From the NCBI GenBank assembly GCA_022708585.1, contig JAKIYJ010000007.1, positions 1 through 17,830 on the forward strand: a DNA stretch of 17,830 bases, in the 5' to 3' direction. The DNA comes from Bacteroidota bacterium. GTDB taxonomy: Bacteria > Bacteroidota > Bacteroidia > Bacteroidales > JAKIYJ01. A program made the translations under genes and the position numbers. Shown in pieces: positions 1-7,736 of this stretch (position 1 is its first letter; the number at the start of each line of letters is the position of its first letter). The notes beneath the pieces are model-generated. The model searched no databases. It worked only from the letters and a program-made list of their open reading frames with translations, and was not told where the DNA came from.

Positions 1-486
1 CCAAAAAGGAGGTGTATTATCCTGAGATAATACCCATTTGTCGAAATTATTTTTAGATTCACCATAAAGATTAAGAGGTTTAAGGTATTTAACTATATCG
101 TGACTGTCTTTATATCCAAATTCTCCCAGCCCGTAGGTGGCAGCCGAAGAAGCATAAACCAAAGGAATATTATACATTGTAGCCAGATTCCATAAATTAC
201 AACTATAATTGAAATTAAGTTCATCAAATATTTTTTTATCACATTCAGTAGTATCAGTTCTGGCACCAAGATGAAAAATAAAGTCAATATACTGATAATT
301 ATCAGATAACCACGAGAAAAGGTCATTTCTATGAATTTTCTTAGCAAAAACTTTTTGATTAAGATTTTTATTTTTCAGTTCATTAGAAAAATCATCTACA
401 AGTATTAACTCTTTTAATCCTTTGTTATTAAGTTTATTAACAAGGCAACTGCCAATAAAACCCGCTGCACCAGTAATTATTATCAT
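1..486 (-). CDS. hldD: ADP-L-glycero-D-manno-heptose 6-epimerase, N-terminal part (gene runs off the window edge)
   Basis: The start codon is the complement of 484-486, and 162 codons are visible before the window ends. HldD epimerises ADP-D-glycero-manno-heptose to the L,D form for the inner core of LPS, in the cytoplasm, using tightly bound NADP. The protein opens MIIITGAAGFIGS, a Rossmann GxxGxxG motif at residues 6-12. It then shows VDDFS, FHLGARTDTTE and YASSAATYG (Ser113/Ser114), followed by YGESK with Tyr141 and Lys145, the SDR catalytic pair. The ARTDTTE and SSAATYG blocks and the PLNLYGESKNNFD stretch fit heptose epimerase better than a general UDP-sugar epimerase. The C-terminal substrate domain lies outside the window. 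It is divergent from hydF, with 134 bp between the two start codons. Family assignment is confident; the exact substrate is inferred from motif similarity. Confidence 0.87.
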   Translation of the reverse strand, partial: MIIITGAAGFIGSCLVNKLNNKGLKELILVDDFSNELKNKNLNQKVFAKKIHRNDLFSWLSDNYQYIDFIFHLGARTDTTECDKKIFDELNFNYSCNLWNLATMYNIPLVYASSAATYGLGEFGYKDSHDIVKYLKPLNLYGESKNNFDKWVLSQDNTPPFW

Positions 487-521
487 AATTTTATAAAATT
501 AGGCAAGTTAAAATCAATTGT

Positions 522-529
522 CAAATTTA
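522..529 (-). promoter_or_regulatory. Possible -7 element for hldD
   Basis: On the minus strand this reads TAAATTTG, an exact match to the Bacteroidota -7 pattern TAnnTTTG. It lies about 36 bp upstream of the hldD start codon, which would leave a leader of roughly 30 nt. No clear TTTG -33 element is seen at the expected distance, so support is limited to one motif in an AT-rich region. Confidence 0.3.
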
Positions 530-620
530 ATATTTTCCCATAATCATATAACATATTTATTGTATGTATCAGTTAATTATTTTTTTAATTTTACAAAGTC
601 ATTCTGCAAACATTAATTTT

Positions 621-1838
621 ATGGCAAAAGGGAAAGATGCCAAACCACATATAGGTATATACGGTAGAAGAAATAATGGTAAAAGTTCTCTTATTAACGT
701 ACTTTCAGGTCAGGATATTGCCATTGTATCGGAACAGGCTGGTACTACAACAGATCCAGTAAAAAAATCAATAGAAATACCTGGTATTGGACCCTCTGTT
801 TTAATTGATACAGCAGGAATTGATGATACTGGTGACCTGGGCAAAAAAAGGATAAATAAAACTCTTGATACCTTACGTATTATTGATCTGGCTATTTTGG
901 TATTAAGCAATAATCAATTTGATGAAGTTGAAAGAAATATGACAGGTAAATTTTCAGAGAACGAAATACCTTATATAATTATTCACAATAAAGAGGATAT
1001 AAATCCATCAACCCCCGAGTTCAGAAGGCAACTTGTCAGTGAAGGATACGCTGAAATTATTCCTTTTAGTACTGTTCAAAATCCTAATATTACTGCTATT
1101 ATTGAAGCAATAAATAAACTTATGCCCGAAACTGCCTATCACACTAAATCTCTTATAGGAGACATACTCTCGTATGGAGATACAGTTGTACTTATAACAC
1201 CAGTTGATCTTGAAGCTCCCGAAGGAAGACTTATTTTACCCCAAGTTCAATTAATAAGAGATATTCTGGATAATGATTGTATAGCAGTGGTATTAAAAGA
1301 ACATGAAGTTGAATCTTATATCAGGCGAATGTCTCCTGAACCTGCTTTGGTTGTTACCGACAGTCAAGTGTTTGCAAAAGCAGATGCAGCAGTTCCTCCC
1401 GAAATTCCTTTAACAAGTTTCAGTATTATACTTGCTCGTAATAAAGGAGATTTCCAGAATTACCTTAAAGGTACTCCACAACTATCAAAATTAAAAGATG
1501 GCGATAAAATTTTAATTTTAGAATCCTGCACTCATTATGTTACTTGTGACGATATTGGAAGAATAAAAATTCCACATTGGCTGAATAAATTTTCAGGTAA
1601 AAAACTGGAATATGAAGTTGTTTCAGGTTTATCAAAACTGCCTCATAAAATAAATGAATATGCTATTGTTATCCAATGTGGAGGTTGCGTACTAACCAAA
1701 CGACAAATTTTAAACAGATTAGGACCGGCTATAAATGCAGGCATACCTGTTACAAATTATGGAATGGCTATTGCCTGGATGCAAGGAATTTATGATAGAG
1801 CAATTAAACCCTTTGTTCAAAATGGTATAATATATTAA
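621..1838 (+). CDS. hydF: [FeFe]-hydrogenase H-cluster maturation GTPase HydF
   Basis: HydF is the GTPase scaffold that carries the 2Fe precursor assembled with HydE and HydG and delivers it to apo-[FeFe]-hydrogenase HydA in the cytoplasm. I start it at ATG 621 (405 aa, MAKGKDAKPHIGIYGRRNNGKSS). An in-frame ATG at 564 would add 19 hydrophobic residues atypical of the family. The P-loop GRRNNGKS is at residues 15-22, followed by the switch region QAGTTTDPV, G3 DTAG and G4 NKED. The C-terminal Fe-S domain has CTH (Cys303, His305) and CGGC (Cys353, Cys356). The position before Cys353, usually His in the described CxH...HCxxC motif, is Gln352 here. The P-loop has NNGKS where NVGKS is common. hydE follows 236 bp downstream, with a 142-bp mobile-like element between. 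Neither hydG nor hydA is in the window. Confidence 0.95.
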   Translation: MAKGKDAKPHIGIYGRRNNGKSSLINVLSGQDIAIVSEQAGTTTDPVKKSIEIPGIGPSVLIDTAGIDDTGDLGKKRINKTLDTLRIIDLAILVLSNNQFDEVERNMTGKFSENEIPYIIIHNKEDINPSTPEFRRQLVSEGYAEIIPFSTVQNPNITAIIEAINKLMPETAYHTKSLIGDILSYGDTVVLITPVDLEAPEGRLILPQVQLIRDILDNDCIAVVLKEHEVESYIRRMSPEPALVVTDSQVFAKADAAVPPEIPLTSFSIILARNKGDFQNYLKGTPQLSKLKDGDKILILESCTHYVTCDDIGRIKIPHWLNKFSGKKLEYEVVSGLSKLPHKINEYAIVIQCGGCVLTKRQILNRLGPAINAGIPVTNYGMAIAWMQGIYDRAIKPFVQNGIIY

Positions 1839-1842
1839 ATCA

Positions 1843-1984
1843 GTGTCTGTTCATAAAGTCAAGAGTTTGTTTCAGAATGTTCGAGTTCGAGGTTTCGATA
1901 GCCTGAAAATCGGGAGTGTACTAAAGTACATAACTGATTTGAAGGCTGAGAATAACGATGAAATCGGACATTATGGACAAACTC
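1843..1984 (+). mobile_element. MITE-like 142-bp element, copy A (no transposase)
   Basis: This copy matches 17142-17283 in reverse complement without gaps, with 8 mismatches over the aligned length (about 94% identity). The ends form an imperfect terminal inverted repeat: GTGTCTGTTCATAAAGTCA (1843-1861) against the complement of 1966-1984 (GAGTTTGTCCATAATGTCC), with 14 of 19 positions agreeing. A near-copy of the right-end repeat lies at 1863-1882. Inside, 1900-1911 can pair with 1936-1947, capped by the hairpin TGTAC-TAAA-GTACA (1917-1930). The right flank is TAATTA (1985-1990); the left flank AAATCA (1837-1842) matches it at only 4 of 6 positions. It starts 4 bp after the hydF stop. A 66-codon frame beginning at GTG 1843 crosses the element but resembles nothing I know. 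Non-autonomous transposition is inferred; no enzyme is visible. Confidence 0.8.
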
Positions 1985-2074
1985 TAATTAATTATTTTTA
2001 TTTAAACTACATTATTGGGTTATATGTCTTAATATTTATTTAAATAAACTACTATATTTATATTTTAAATTTAA

Positions 2075-3169
2075 ATGCAAAATAGCATAAATAATATATT
2101 AGAAAAAGAATTTTTTACACATTCCGACATTGTTAAATTATTATCAACTAATGAAAATAAATGTGAAATTTTATTTCGTAAAGCAACTGAAATTAAATCT
2201 AAATATGTTGATAATAAAGTGTATTTCAGAGGATTAATTGAATTTTCTAATAAATGTATCAAAAATTGCTACTATTGTGGCATAAGGGCGGGCAACAAAA
2301 CATTGAAACGCTATGTACTAAGTGATGATGAAGTATTGGAATGTGCAAAATATGCTTTTAACAATGGATTTGCTTCTATTGTAATACAATCAGGGGAACA
2401 GCAGAATAAAGATTTTGAACAAAAAATATCCTATCTGCTTGAAAATATTATGAAGATTTCGAATGGAAAATTAAGCGTAACACTTTCATTAGGCGAACAA
2501 TTTGAAAACACCTATAAAATATGGAAAGAGAAAGGAGCTACACGTTATTTACTTAGAATTGAAACATCAAATAGAGAATTATATTCTAAACTTCACCCTG
2601 CTAACAAATTGCATAATTATGACAATCGTTTAAATTGTCTTAAATTATTACGTAAGTTGGATTATCAAGTAGGTACAGGAGTTATGATTGGATTACCCTT
2701 TCAAACTATTGACCATCTTGCCGATGATTTGGAGTTTTTCAGGGATATGGATATTGATATGGTAGGAATGGGCCCTTATATTGAACATAAAGATACCCCT
2801 CTTAATCAATATCGTGATCAGATTCTTTCTAAAAAGGAAAGGTTTTTATTATCACTTAAAATGATAGCTATTTTAAGAATTATGATGAAAGATATTAACA
2901 TTGCTGCTACAACTGCAATGCAAACTCTTGATAAACAAGGTCGTGAAAAAGCCTTAAAAGCAGGGGCTAATGTTGTAATGCCTAATATTACCCCCATTCA
3001 ATACAGAACCGATTATCTTTTATATGAGAATAAGCCTTGCTTAAATAAAGAAAATAATGAATGTCAAAAATGTCTTGAAGCCGGAATTCTTATTGCAAAT
3101 GATACAATAGCATATAATGAACCAGGGGATTCACTTCATTTTCAAAAAAGAAAAAATAAAATCAATTAA
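2075..3169 (+). CDS. hydE: [FeFe]-hydrogenase maturase HydE (radical SAM)
   Basis: HydE is a radical SAM enzyme acting on the iron-cysteine organometallic product of HydG during synthesis of the 2Fe subcluster of [FeFe]-hydrogenase. The 364-aa product has the radical SAM cysteine motif CIKNCYYC (CX3CX2C; Cys61, Cys65, Cys68) in the context FSNKCIKNCYYCGIRAGN. Other blocks are IVIQSGEQ, RIETSNRELY with LHPA, and VGTGVMIGLPFQT. Near the C-terminus is CLNKENNECQKC (CX7CX2C; Cys322, Cys330, Cys333), the accessory-cluster motif found in a subset of HydE proteins. This motif, and hydF next door, separate it from BioB and PylB, its nearest relatives. The ATG at 2075 gives a family-typical length. 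It is probably transcribed with hydF through the inserted element, but a separate promoter within the 89 bp after the element cannot be excluded. Confidence 0.94.
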   Translation: MQNSINNILEKEFFTHSDIVKLLSTNENKCEILFRKATEIKSKYVDNKVYFRGLIEFSNKCIKNCYYCGIRAGNKTLKRYVLSDDEVLECAKYAFNNGFASIVIQSGEQQNKDFEQKISYLLENIMKISNGKLSVTLSLGEQFENTYKIWKEKGATRYLLRIETSNRELYSKLHPANKLHNYDNRLNCLKLLRKLDYQVGTGVMIGLPFQTIDHLADDLEFFRDMDIDMVGMGPYIEHKDTPLNQYRDQILSKKERFLLSLKMIAILRIMMKDINIAATTAMQTLDKQGREKALKAGANVVMPNITPIQYRTDYLLYENKPCLNKENNECQKCLEAGILIANDTIAYNEPGDSLHFQKRKNKIN

Positions 3170-3259
3170 TTTAAAAAACTGCGTTGCAAAATTATACTAA
3201 TGTTTTTAACTTACTGCTATTTTACTTAAAATCATTGAGTTGCTACAACAATTCATTTA

Positions 3260-4015
3260 ATGGAAAATGACTTGATATATGCTGGATTGGCAGCTGTTTT
3301 AGGCGGATTTGTCAATGCCGTTGCAGGCGGGGGAACTTTGATTACATTCCCTGTATTGACGGCTCTCGGAATTCCTCCTGTTGCTGCTAATGTAACAAAT
3401 ACTGTTGCATTATGTCCTGGCTATTTTGGCGGTACTGTTGCTCAATTATCGGATTTAAAAACTACTGGCAAAAATATTTGGTTGCTTCTATTAATTGGAT
3501 TTTTAGGTGGCCTTACTGGTGGTTTAATATTAATTACGACCAATGAAAAAATTTTTACTTTTCTTATACCTTATTTAATAATGTTTGGTGCTTTATTATT
3601 AGCCTTTCAGCCTTATATTAAAAAAATTTTTTTATATAAAAATTATACTGATAAAACTTATTATAATAAAATTTTATCCATTATTTTAATTATTCCTGCT
3701 GCTTTATACGGAGGGTATTTTGGGGCTGGACTTGGAGTGATTTTATTAGCAGTGCTTGGTCTGTATATAGAACAGCCTTTAACTAAAATTAATGCTTTAA
3801 AACAAGCTATCTCATTATGTGTTAACATCGCCGCCGCAATATTATTTATTTTTTCTGGCTATGTTTACTGGTATTATGCGTTAATAATGGCTATTTGCGC
3901 TATCATTGGAGGTATTTGCGGTGGATTGGTTATCAAGAAAATAAATACTGAAATATTTAGATGGATTGTTGTTGCTGTTGGTATTATCATTTCTATTTAT
4001 TATTTTATTAAATAA
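3260..4015 (+). CDS. TauE/SafE-family membrane exporter
   Basis: This is a 251-aa integral membrane protein of the TauE/SafE family (sulfite or small organic anion exporters, formerly DUF81). The N-terminal signature is GGFVNAVAGGGTLITFPVLTALGIPPVAANVTNT, with the glycine-rich turn and the Pro-containing second helix typical of the family. A second, related half begins near residue 147 (IPAALYGGYFGAGLGVILLAVLG), the usual internal duplication. About seven to eight hydrophobic segments are readable. The substrate cannot be told from sequence; characterised members move sulfite, sulfoacetate or related anions. It lies 90 bp after hydE and 126 bp before topA. There is no evident functional link with either, although co-transcription with hydE is possible because no terminator separates them. 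Confidence 0.85.
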   Translation: MENDLIYAGLAAVLGGFVNAVAGGGTLITFPVLTALGIPPVAANVTNTVALCPGYFGGTVAQLSDLKTTGKNIWLLLLIGFLGGLTGGLILITTNEKIFTFLIPYLIMFGALLLAFQPYIKKIFLYKNYTDKTYYNKILSIILIIPAALYGGYFGAGLGVILLAVLGLYIEQPLTKINALKQAISLCVNIAAAILFIFSGYVYWYYALIMAICAIIGGICGGLVIKKINTEIFRWIVVAVGIIISIYYFIK

Positions 4016-4141
4016 TTGATTATAAACAAATTACATTAAAAATTGTAAAAATTATAAAAGATTAAATATAATTTATAATATTTTTTTGTTTTTTTGCAGA
4101 TGCTTATTAAACATGTTTGAAACAGATAAATTTTACACCAG

Positions 4142-6487
4142 ATGATAAAAAATCTTATTATTGTTGAATCTCCTGCAAAAGCTAAAACTATTGAAAAATT
4201 TTTAGGCAAAGATTATACTGTTAAATCAAGTTTTGGGCATGTACGCGATCTCTCTATGAAAAAATTAGGCGTTGATATAGAAAAAGAATTTTTACCAATT
4301 TATGAAATAGATAAAAATAAAATTAAAATCATTAATGAACTTAAAAAGTACGCTAAAGATGCAGGAATGGTATGGTTAGCTACTGATGAAGACCGCGAAG
4401 GAGAGGCTATTTCATGGCACCTCGTTGAAACCCTCGATTTACCAGCCAACAAATTTCATAGAATAACATTTCATGAAATTACAAAAAATGCAATAATACA
4501 AGCAATAGAAAATCCCAGAAAAATTAATATGAATTTGGTTAAAGCTCAACAGGCACGAAGAGTCCTTGACAGGCTTGTCGGCTTTGAACTTTCACCAGTC
4601 CTATGGAAAAAAGTGCAACCCAAACTTTCGGCCGGGCGAGTCCAATCTGTAGCGGTTAGACTTATTGTCGAAAAAGAAGAAGAAATACAGAATTTTAAAA
4701 TACAGGAATTTTATAGAGTTTTTGCTACTTTTTTGGTGCCTTCTTCTAATAAAAAGGGAAAAAGTATTATTTCTGCCGAATTAAACCAAAAGTTTAACAC
4801 AAAAGAAGAAGCAATTAAATTTTTAAATAAATGCAAAGATGCCGAATTCTCTATTTCCGAAATAGAAGTGAAACCAGCAATGCGATCCCCTGCCCCTCCA
4901 TTCACTACATCTACTCTGCAACAGGAAGCATCACGCAAGTTGGGATTTTCTGTTTCAAAAACTATGATAATTGCTCAACAATTATATGAAGCAGGAAAAA
5001 TTACATATATGCGTACTGATTCTGTTAACCTTGCCGATGTGGCTATTGTACAAGCCAAAGATAAAATAATTAATGAATTTGGCGAACAATATGTTCAGAT
5101 TCGTAAATATATTACAAAAATTAAAGGAGCCCAAGAGGCTCATGAAGCTATACGGCCAACATACCTGAATAAAAGAGAAATAGAAGGTAATGCTGCCCAG
5201 AAAAAACTTTATGAACTCATCTGGAAAAGAACTGTGGCTTCACAAATGAGTGACGCTAAACTTGAAAAAACTACTATTTCAATAGGAATTTCCAACTCTG
5301 ATGAAAAATTTATTACCAAAGGGGAAATAATTAAATTTGATGGTTTCCTTAAATTATACATTGAATCATCTGATGATGACAATGAAACAGAAAATGAAAC
5401 CATACTCCCCAAAGTGTCTGTCGGGGATATATTAACAAAAAAAGAAATTACTGCTGTTCAAAAATTTACTCAACATCCACCTCGTTATACCGAAGCCAGC
5501 CTTGTTAAAAAACTTGAAGAATTAGGCATCGGACGCCCCTCTACTTATGCACCTATTATAGATACTATACAAAAACGATCTTATGTTGTGCTTGAAGATA
5601 AAAAAGGAAATGAACGACTCTATTCTTCTTTGAAACTTACACCCGACAACAAAATAAATGAAGAAATTAAAAAAGAAAATATCGGCTATGAAAAAGCCAA
5701 ATTATCTCCTACCGATATTGGAATTGTTGTCAATAATTTTTTGATGGAACATTTCCCTGTTGTTATGGACTATAATTTTACAGCAAATGTTGAAAAACAA
5801 TTTGATGAAATAGCAGAAGGATTGAAAATATGGAATGAAATGATTAAGGAATTTTATTACCCATTCCATTCACTTGTTGAAAAAACTACTATTAATACAG
5901 GTAAAATTTCAGGAGAACGTTTGCTTGGGATTGATCCTGCTTCTGGTAAAAATGTTTATGTTAAAATTGGACGTTTTGGCCCTGTTGCTCAAATAGGAGA
6001 TACAGAAGGAGAAGAAAAACCACGCTTTGCTGGCTTGCTTAAAACTCAATCAATTAACACTATCACACTTGATGAGGCATTGTCTTTATTCAATTTCCCA
6101 AGAAAAATCGGCTCTTTTGAAGGATATGAACTCGTAATCGGAATGGGACGTTTTGGACCCTATATTAAACATAATTCGCAATACTATTCCTTGCGCAAAA
6201 CCGATGACCCTCTTACAATTGAAGAAACTACCGCTATTGAAATTATTCTTGATAAAAGAAAAAAAGATTCAGAAAAAATAATTAAAGTTTTCCCCGATGA
6301 ACCCGATTTGCAAATATTAAAAGGTAGATGGGGACCTTATATCGCAAAAACAGGAAAAAATTATAAAATACCAAAAGAAACCGACCCCGCCTCACTTTCA
6401 ATTGAAAATTGTAAAACAATTATTAAAAATATTGAAAATAAAACAAAAAAAAGTAAAACTTCTGTTAAAAAGAAAAAAAGTAAATAA
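4142..6487 (+). CDS. topA: DNA topoisomerase I (type IA)
   Basis: TopA relaxes negative supercoils by breaking and rejoining one DNA strand through a 5'-phosphotyrosine. The 781-aa product opens with the TOPRIM motif LIIVESPAKAKTIEKFLG (catalytic Glu9) and has DEDREGE (Asp82, Asp84, Glu86) for Mg2+. QQARRVLDRLVGFELSP, LSAGRVQSVAVRLIV and PPFTTSTLQQEA follow. The active-site tyrosine is Tyr289 in ITYMRTDS. RYTEASLVKKLEELGIGRPSTYA is also conserved. After the core come C-terminal repeats with GRFGP / GRFGPYI / GRWGPYI, not zinc ribbons: no CxxC pairs are present. The protein ends in a lysine-rich tail that probably binds DNA non-specifically. The next gene starts 8 bp after the stop, so the two are almost certainly co-transcribed. 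Confidence 0.97.
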   Translation: MIKNLIIVESPAKAKTIEKFLGKDYTVKSSFGHVRDLSMKKLGVDIEKEFLPIYEIDKNKIKIINELKKYAKDAGMVWLATDEDREGEAISWHLVETLDLPANKFHRITFHEITKNAIIQAIENPRKINMNLVKAQQARRVLDRLVGFELSPVLWKKVQPKLSAGRVQSVAVRLIVEKEEEIQNFKIQEFYRVFATFLVPSSNKKGKSIISAELNQKFNTKEEAIKFLNKCKDAEFSISEIEVKPAMRSPAPPFTTSTLQQEASRKLGFSVSKTMIIAQQLYEAGKITYMRTDSVNLADVAIVQAKDKIINEFGEQYVQIRKYITKIKGAQEAHEAIRPTYLNKREIEGNAAQKKLYELIWKRTVASQMSDAKLEKTTISIGISNSDEKFITKGEIIKFDGFLKLYIESSDDDNETENETILPKVSVGDILTKKEITAVQKFTQHPPRYTEASLVKKLEELGIGRPSTYAPIIDTIQKRSYVVLEDKKGNERLYSSLKLTPDNKINEEIKKENIGYEKAKLSPTDIGIVVNNFLMEHFPVVMDYNFTANVEKQFDEIAEGLKIWNEMIKEFYYPFHSLVEKTTINTGKISGERLLGIDPASGKNVYVKIGRFGPVAQIGDTEGEEKPRFAGLLKTQSINTITLDEALSLFNFPRKIGSFEGYELVIGMGRFGPYIKHNSQYYSLRKTDDPLTIEETTAIEIILDKRKKDSEKIIKVFPDEPDLQILKGRWGPYIAKTGKNYKIPKETDPASLSIENCKTIIKNIENKTKKSKTSVKKKKSK

Positions 6488-6495
6488 TTTCCGTA

Positions 6496-7671
6496 ATGGA
6501 TATTTCTGTTTATTTTAAACCAAACGAAAAAATAGAATTATTGTCAAATAATTATAATAAAAGAATAGGCAATAATATTACATATTTTTCATACAAAAAT
6601 AATTTTCCTGATTATACTAATAATGTTAATATAGCACTTATTGGAGTTAAAGAAGAACGAGGAACTTTAAATAATAAAGGTTGTTCGTTGGCTCCCGATA
6701 CTGTCAGACAATTTTTTTATAATTTATTTCCCGGTTCCAACTGGAAAATAGAAATAATTGATCTTGGAAATATCATTACAGGACATAATATCGAAGATAC
6801 TTATTTTGCTCTTAAATCATCTTTGACAGAATTGATAAATTTAAATGTTTTACCTATAATTATAGGTGGAAGCCATGATTTAACCGTGGCTAATTACCTG
6901 GCTTATGAAAACCTTAAACAAATAATCAATGTCGTGTCAATTGATTCCCGTTTCGATATAGGAGAATCTTCAACTGAACTTAACTCTGATAATCATCTTA
7001 ATACAATAATTCTTAAACAACCTTCCTATCTTTTTAATTTTACTAATATAGGATATCAAACTTATTTTGTGGATAAAGAAGCTATTGCCCTCCTTAAAAA
7101 TTTATATTTTGATTCCTGTCGACTTGGTATTGCAAGAGCTGATTTGGAAGACATAGAACCAATGATAAGAAATGCAGATATGTTAAGTTTTGATATTAGT
7201 GCTGTAAGATATTCTGATGCACCAGGTAATGTTAATGCTTCTCCAAATGGCTTTTACGGCGAAGAGGCTTGCCAGATAATGCGATATGCTGGATTAAGTG
7301 ATAAATTATCATCTCTGGGCTTGTATGAAATAAATCCTGTTATTGATAACAACAATATTACAAGCTACCTCGCTGCCCAGATGTTATGGTATTTTATTGA
7401 CGGATTCGTTAATCGCAAACATATTATTCCTCAACGCGATAAAGAAAATTTTATTAAATATTTAGTCCCTATAAAAAATAATCAATATGAAATAATTTTT
7501 TATAAGTATGATATTACAAATCAATGGTGGATGGAAATTCCCTGCTCAATAAATAATGTTGATAAATACAAAAGACATTATCTGGTACCCTGTTCATATA
7601 AAGATTATCAAATAGCTTGTAATGATGATATTCCTGATCGTTTATGGATGATGTTCCAAAAATTATTATAA
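6496..7671 (+). CDS. Arginase/formimidoylglutamase-fold protein with altered metal site
   Basis: This 391-aa protein belongs to the ureohydrolase superfamily (arginase, agmatinase, formimidoylglutamase), whose members hydrolyse guanidino or formimino groups using two Mn2+. The motifs are aligned but not intact. GGSHD (His127) keeps its ligand. The usual DAHxD is DSRFD (Asp150, Arg152, Asp154), so the histidine ligand is arginine. The usual DxD in the SFDxD motif is SFDIS (Asp233, Ser235), so the second aspartate is serine. Two of six canonical ligands are therefore missing and catalysis by the standard mechanism is doubtful. A C-terminal extension beyond the catalytic fold (about residue 320 on) is rich in aromatics, with WWMEIP and HYLVPCSYKDYQ blocks. 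I recall similar proteins, often labelled formimidoylglutamase, in other Bacteroidota near topA and gld genes; that is memory, not a search. No other histidine-degradation gene is nearby. Function is unknown. Confidence 0.8.
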   Translation: MDISVYFKPNEKIELLSNNYNKRIGNNITYFSYKNNFPDYTNNVNIALIGVKEERGTLNNKGCSLAPDTVRQFFYNLFPGSNWKIEIIDLGNIITGHNIEDTYFALKSSLTELINLNVLPIIIGGSHDLTVANYLAYENLKQIINVVSIDSRFDIGESSTELNSDNHLNTIILKQPSYLFNFTNIGYQTYFVDKEAIALLKNLYFDSCRLGIARADLEDIEPMIRNADMLSFDISAVRYSDAPGNVNASPNGFYGEEACQIMRYAGLSDKLSSLGLYEINPVIDNNNITSYLAAQMLWYFIDGFVNRKHIIPQRDKENFIKYLVPIKNNQYEIIFYKYDITNQWWMEIPCSINNVDKYKRHYLVPCSYKDYQIACNDDIPDRLWMMFQKLL

Positions 7672-7736
7672 AAAAATTTTTTTTTAGATTTTATTTATAT
7701 TATAGCAAAATATTTATTATTATTTAAGTGTTATTG

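Noticed and set aside
564..620. HydF start at ATG 564
   Set aside because: It would add 19 hydrophobic residues before MAKGKDAKPHIGIYG; HydF proteins normally begin within about 10 residues of the P-loop strand, and ATG 621 fits.
1881..1893. tRNA T-arm-like GTTCGAG sequences in the repeated element
   Set aside because: The GTTCGAG-type bases suggest a T-loop, but no acceptor stem, D-arm or anticodon arm can be formed around them in either copy.
1843..2043. 66-codon frame as a protein-coding gene between hydF and hydE
   Set aside because: It starts exactly at the terminus of a repeated element, runs past its end into non-repeated AT-rich DNA, has no recognisable domain, and the substitutions between copies do not look like those of a constrained protein. 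It is listed as a finding only.
2075..3169. Biotin synthase or PylB instead of HydE
   Set aside because: The radical SAM core is shared, but the CX7CX2C motif near the C-terminus and the adjacent hydF favour HydE.
4109..4118. Palindrome AAACATGTTT upstream of topA as an operator
   Set aside because: It is only 10 bp, single copy and in AT-rich DNA, so chance is likely.
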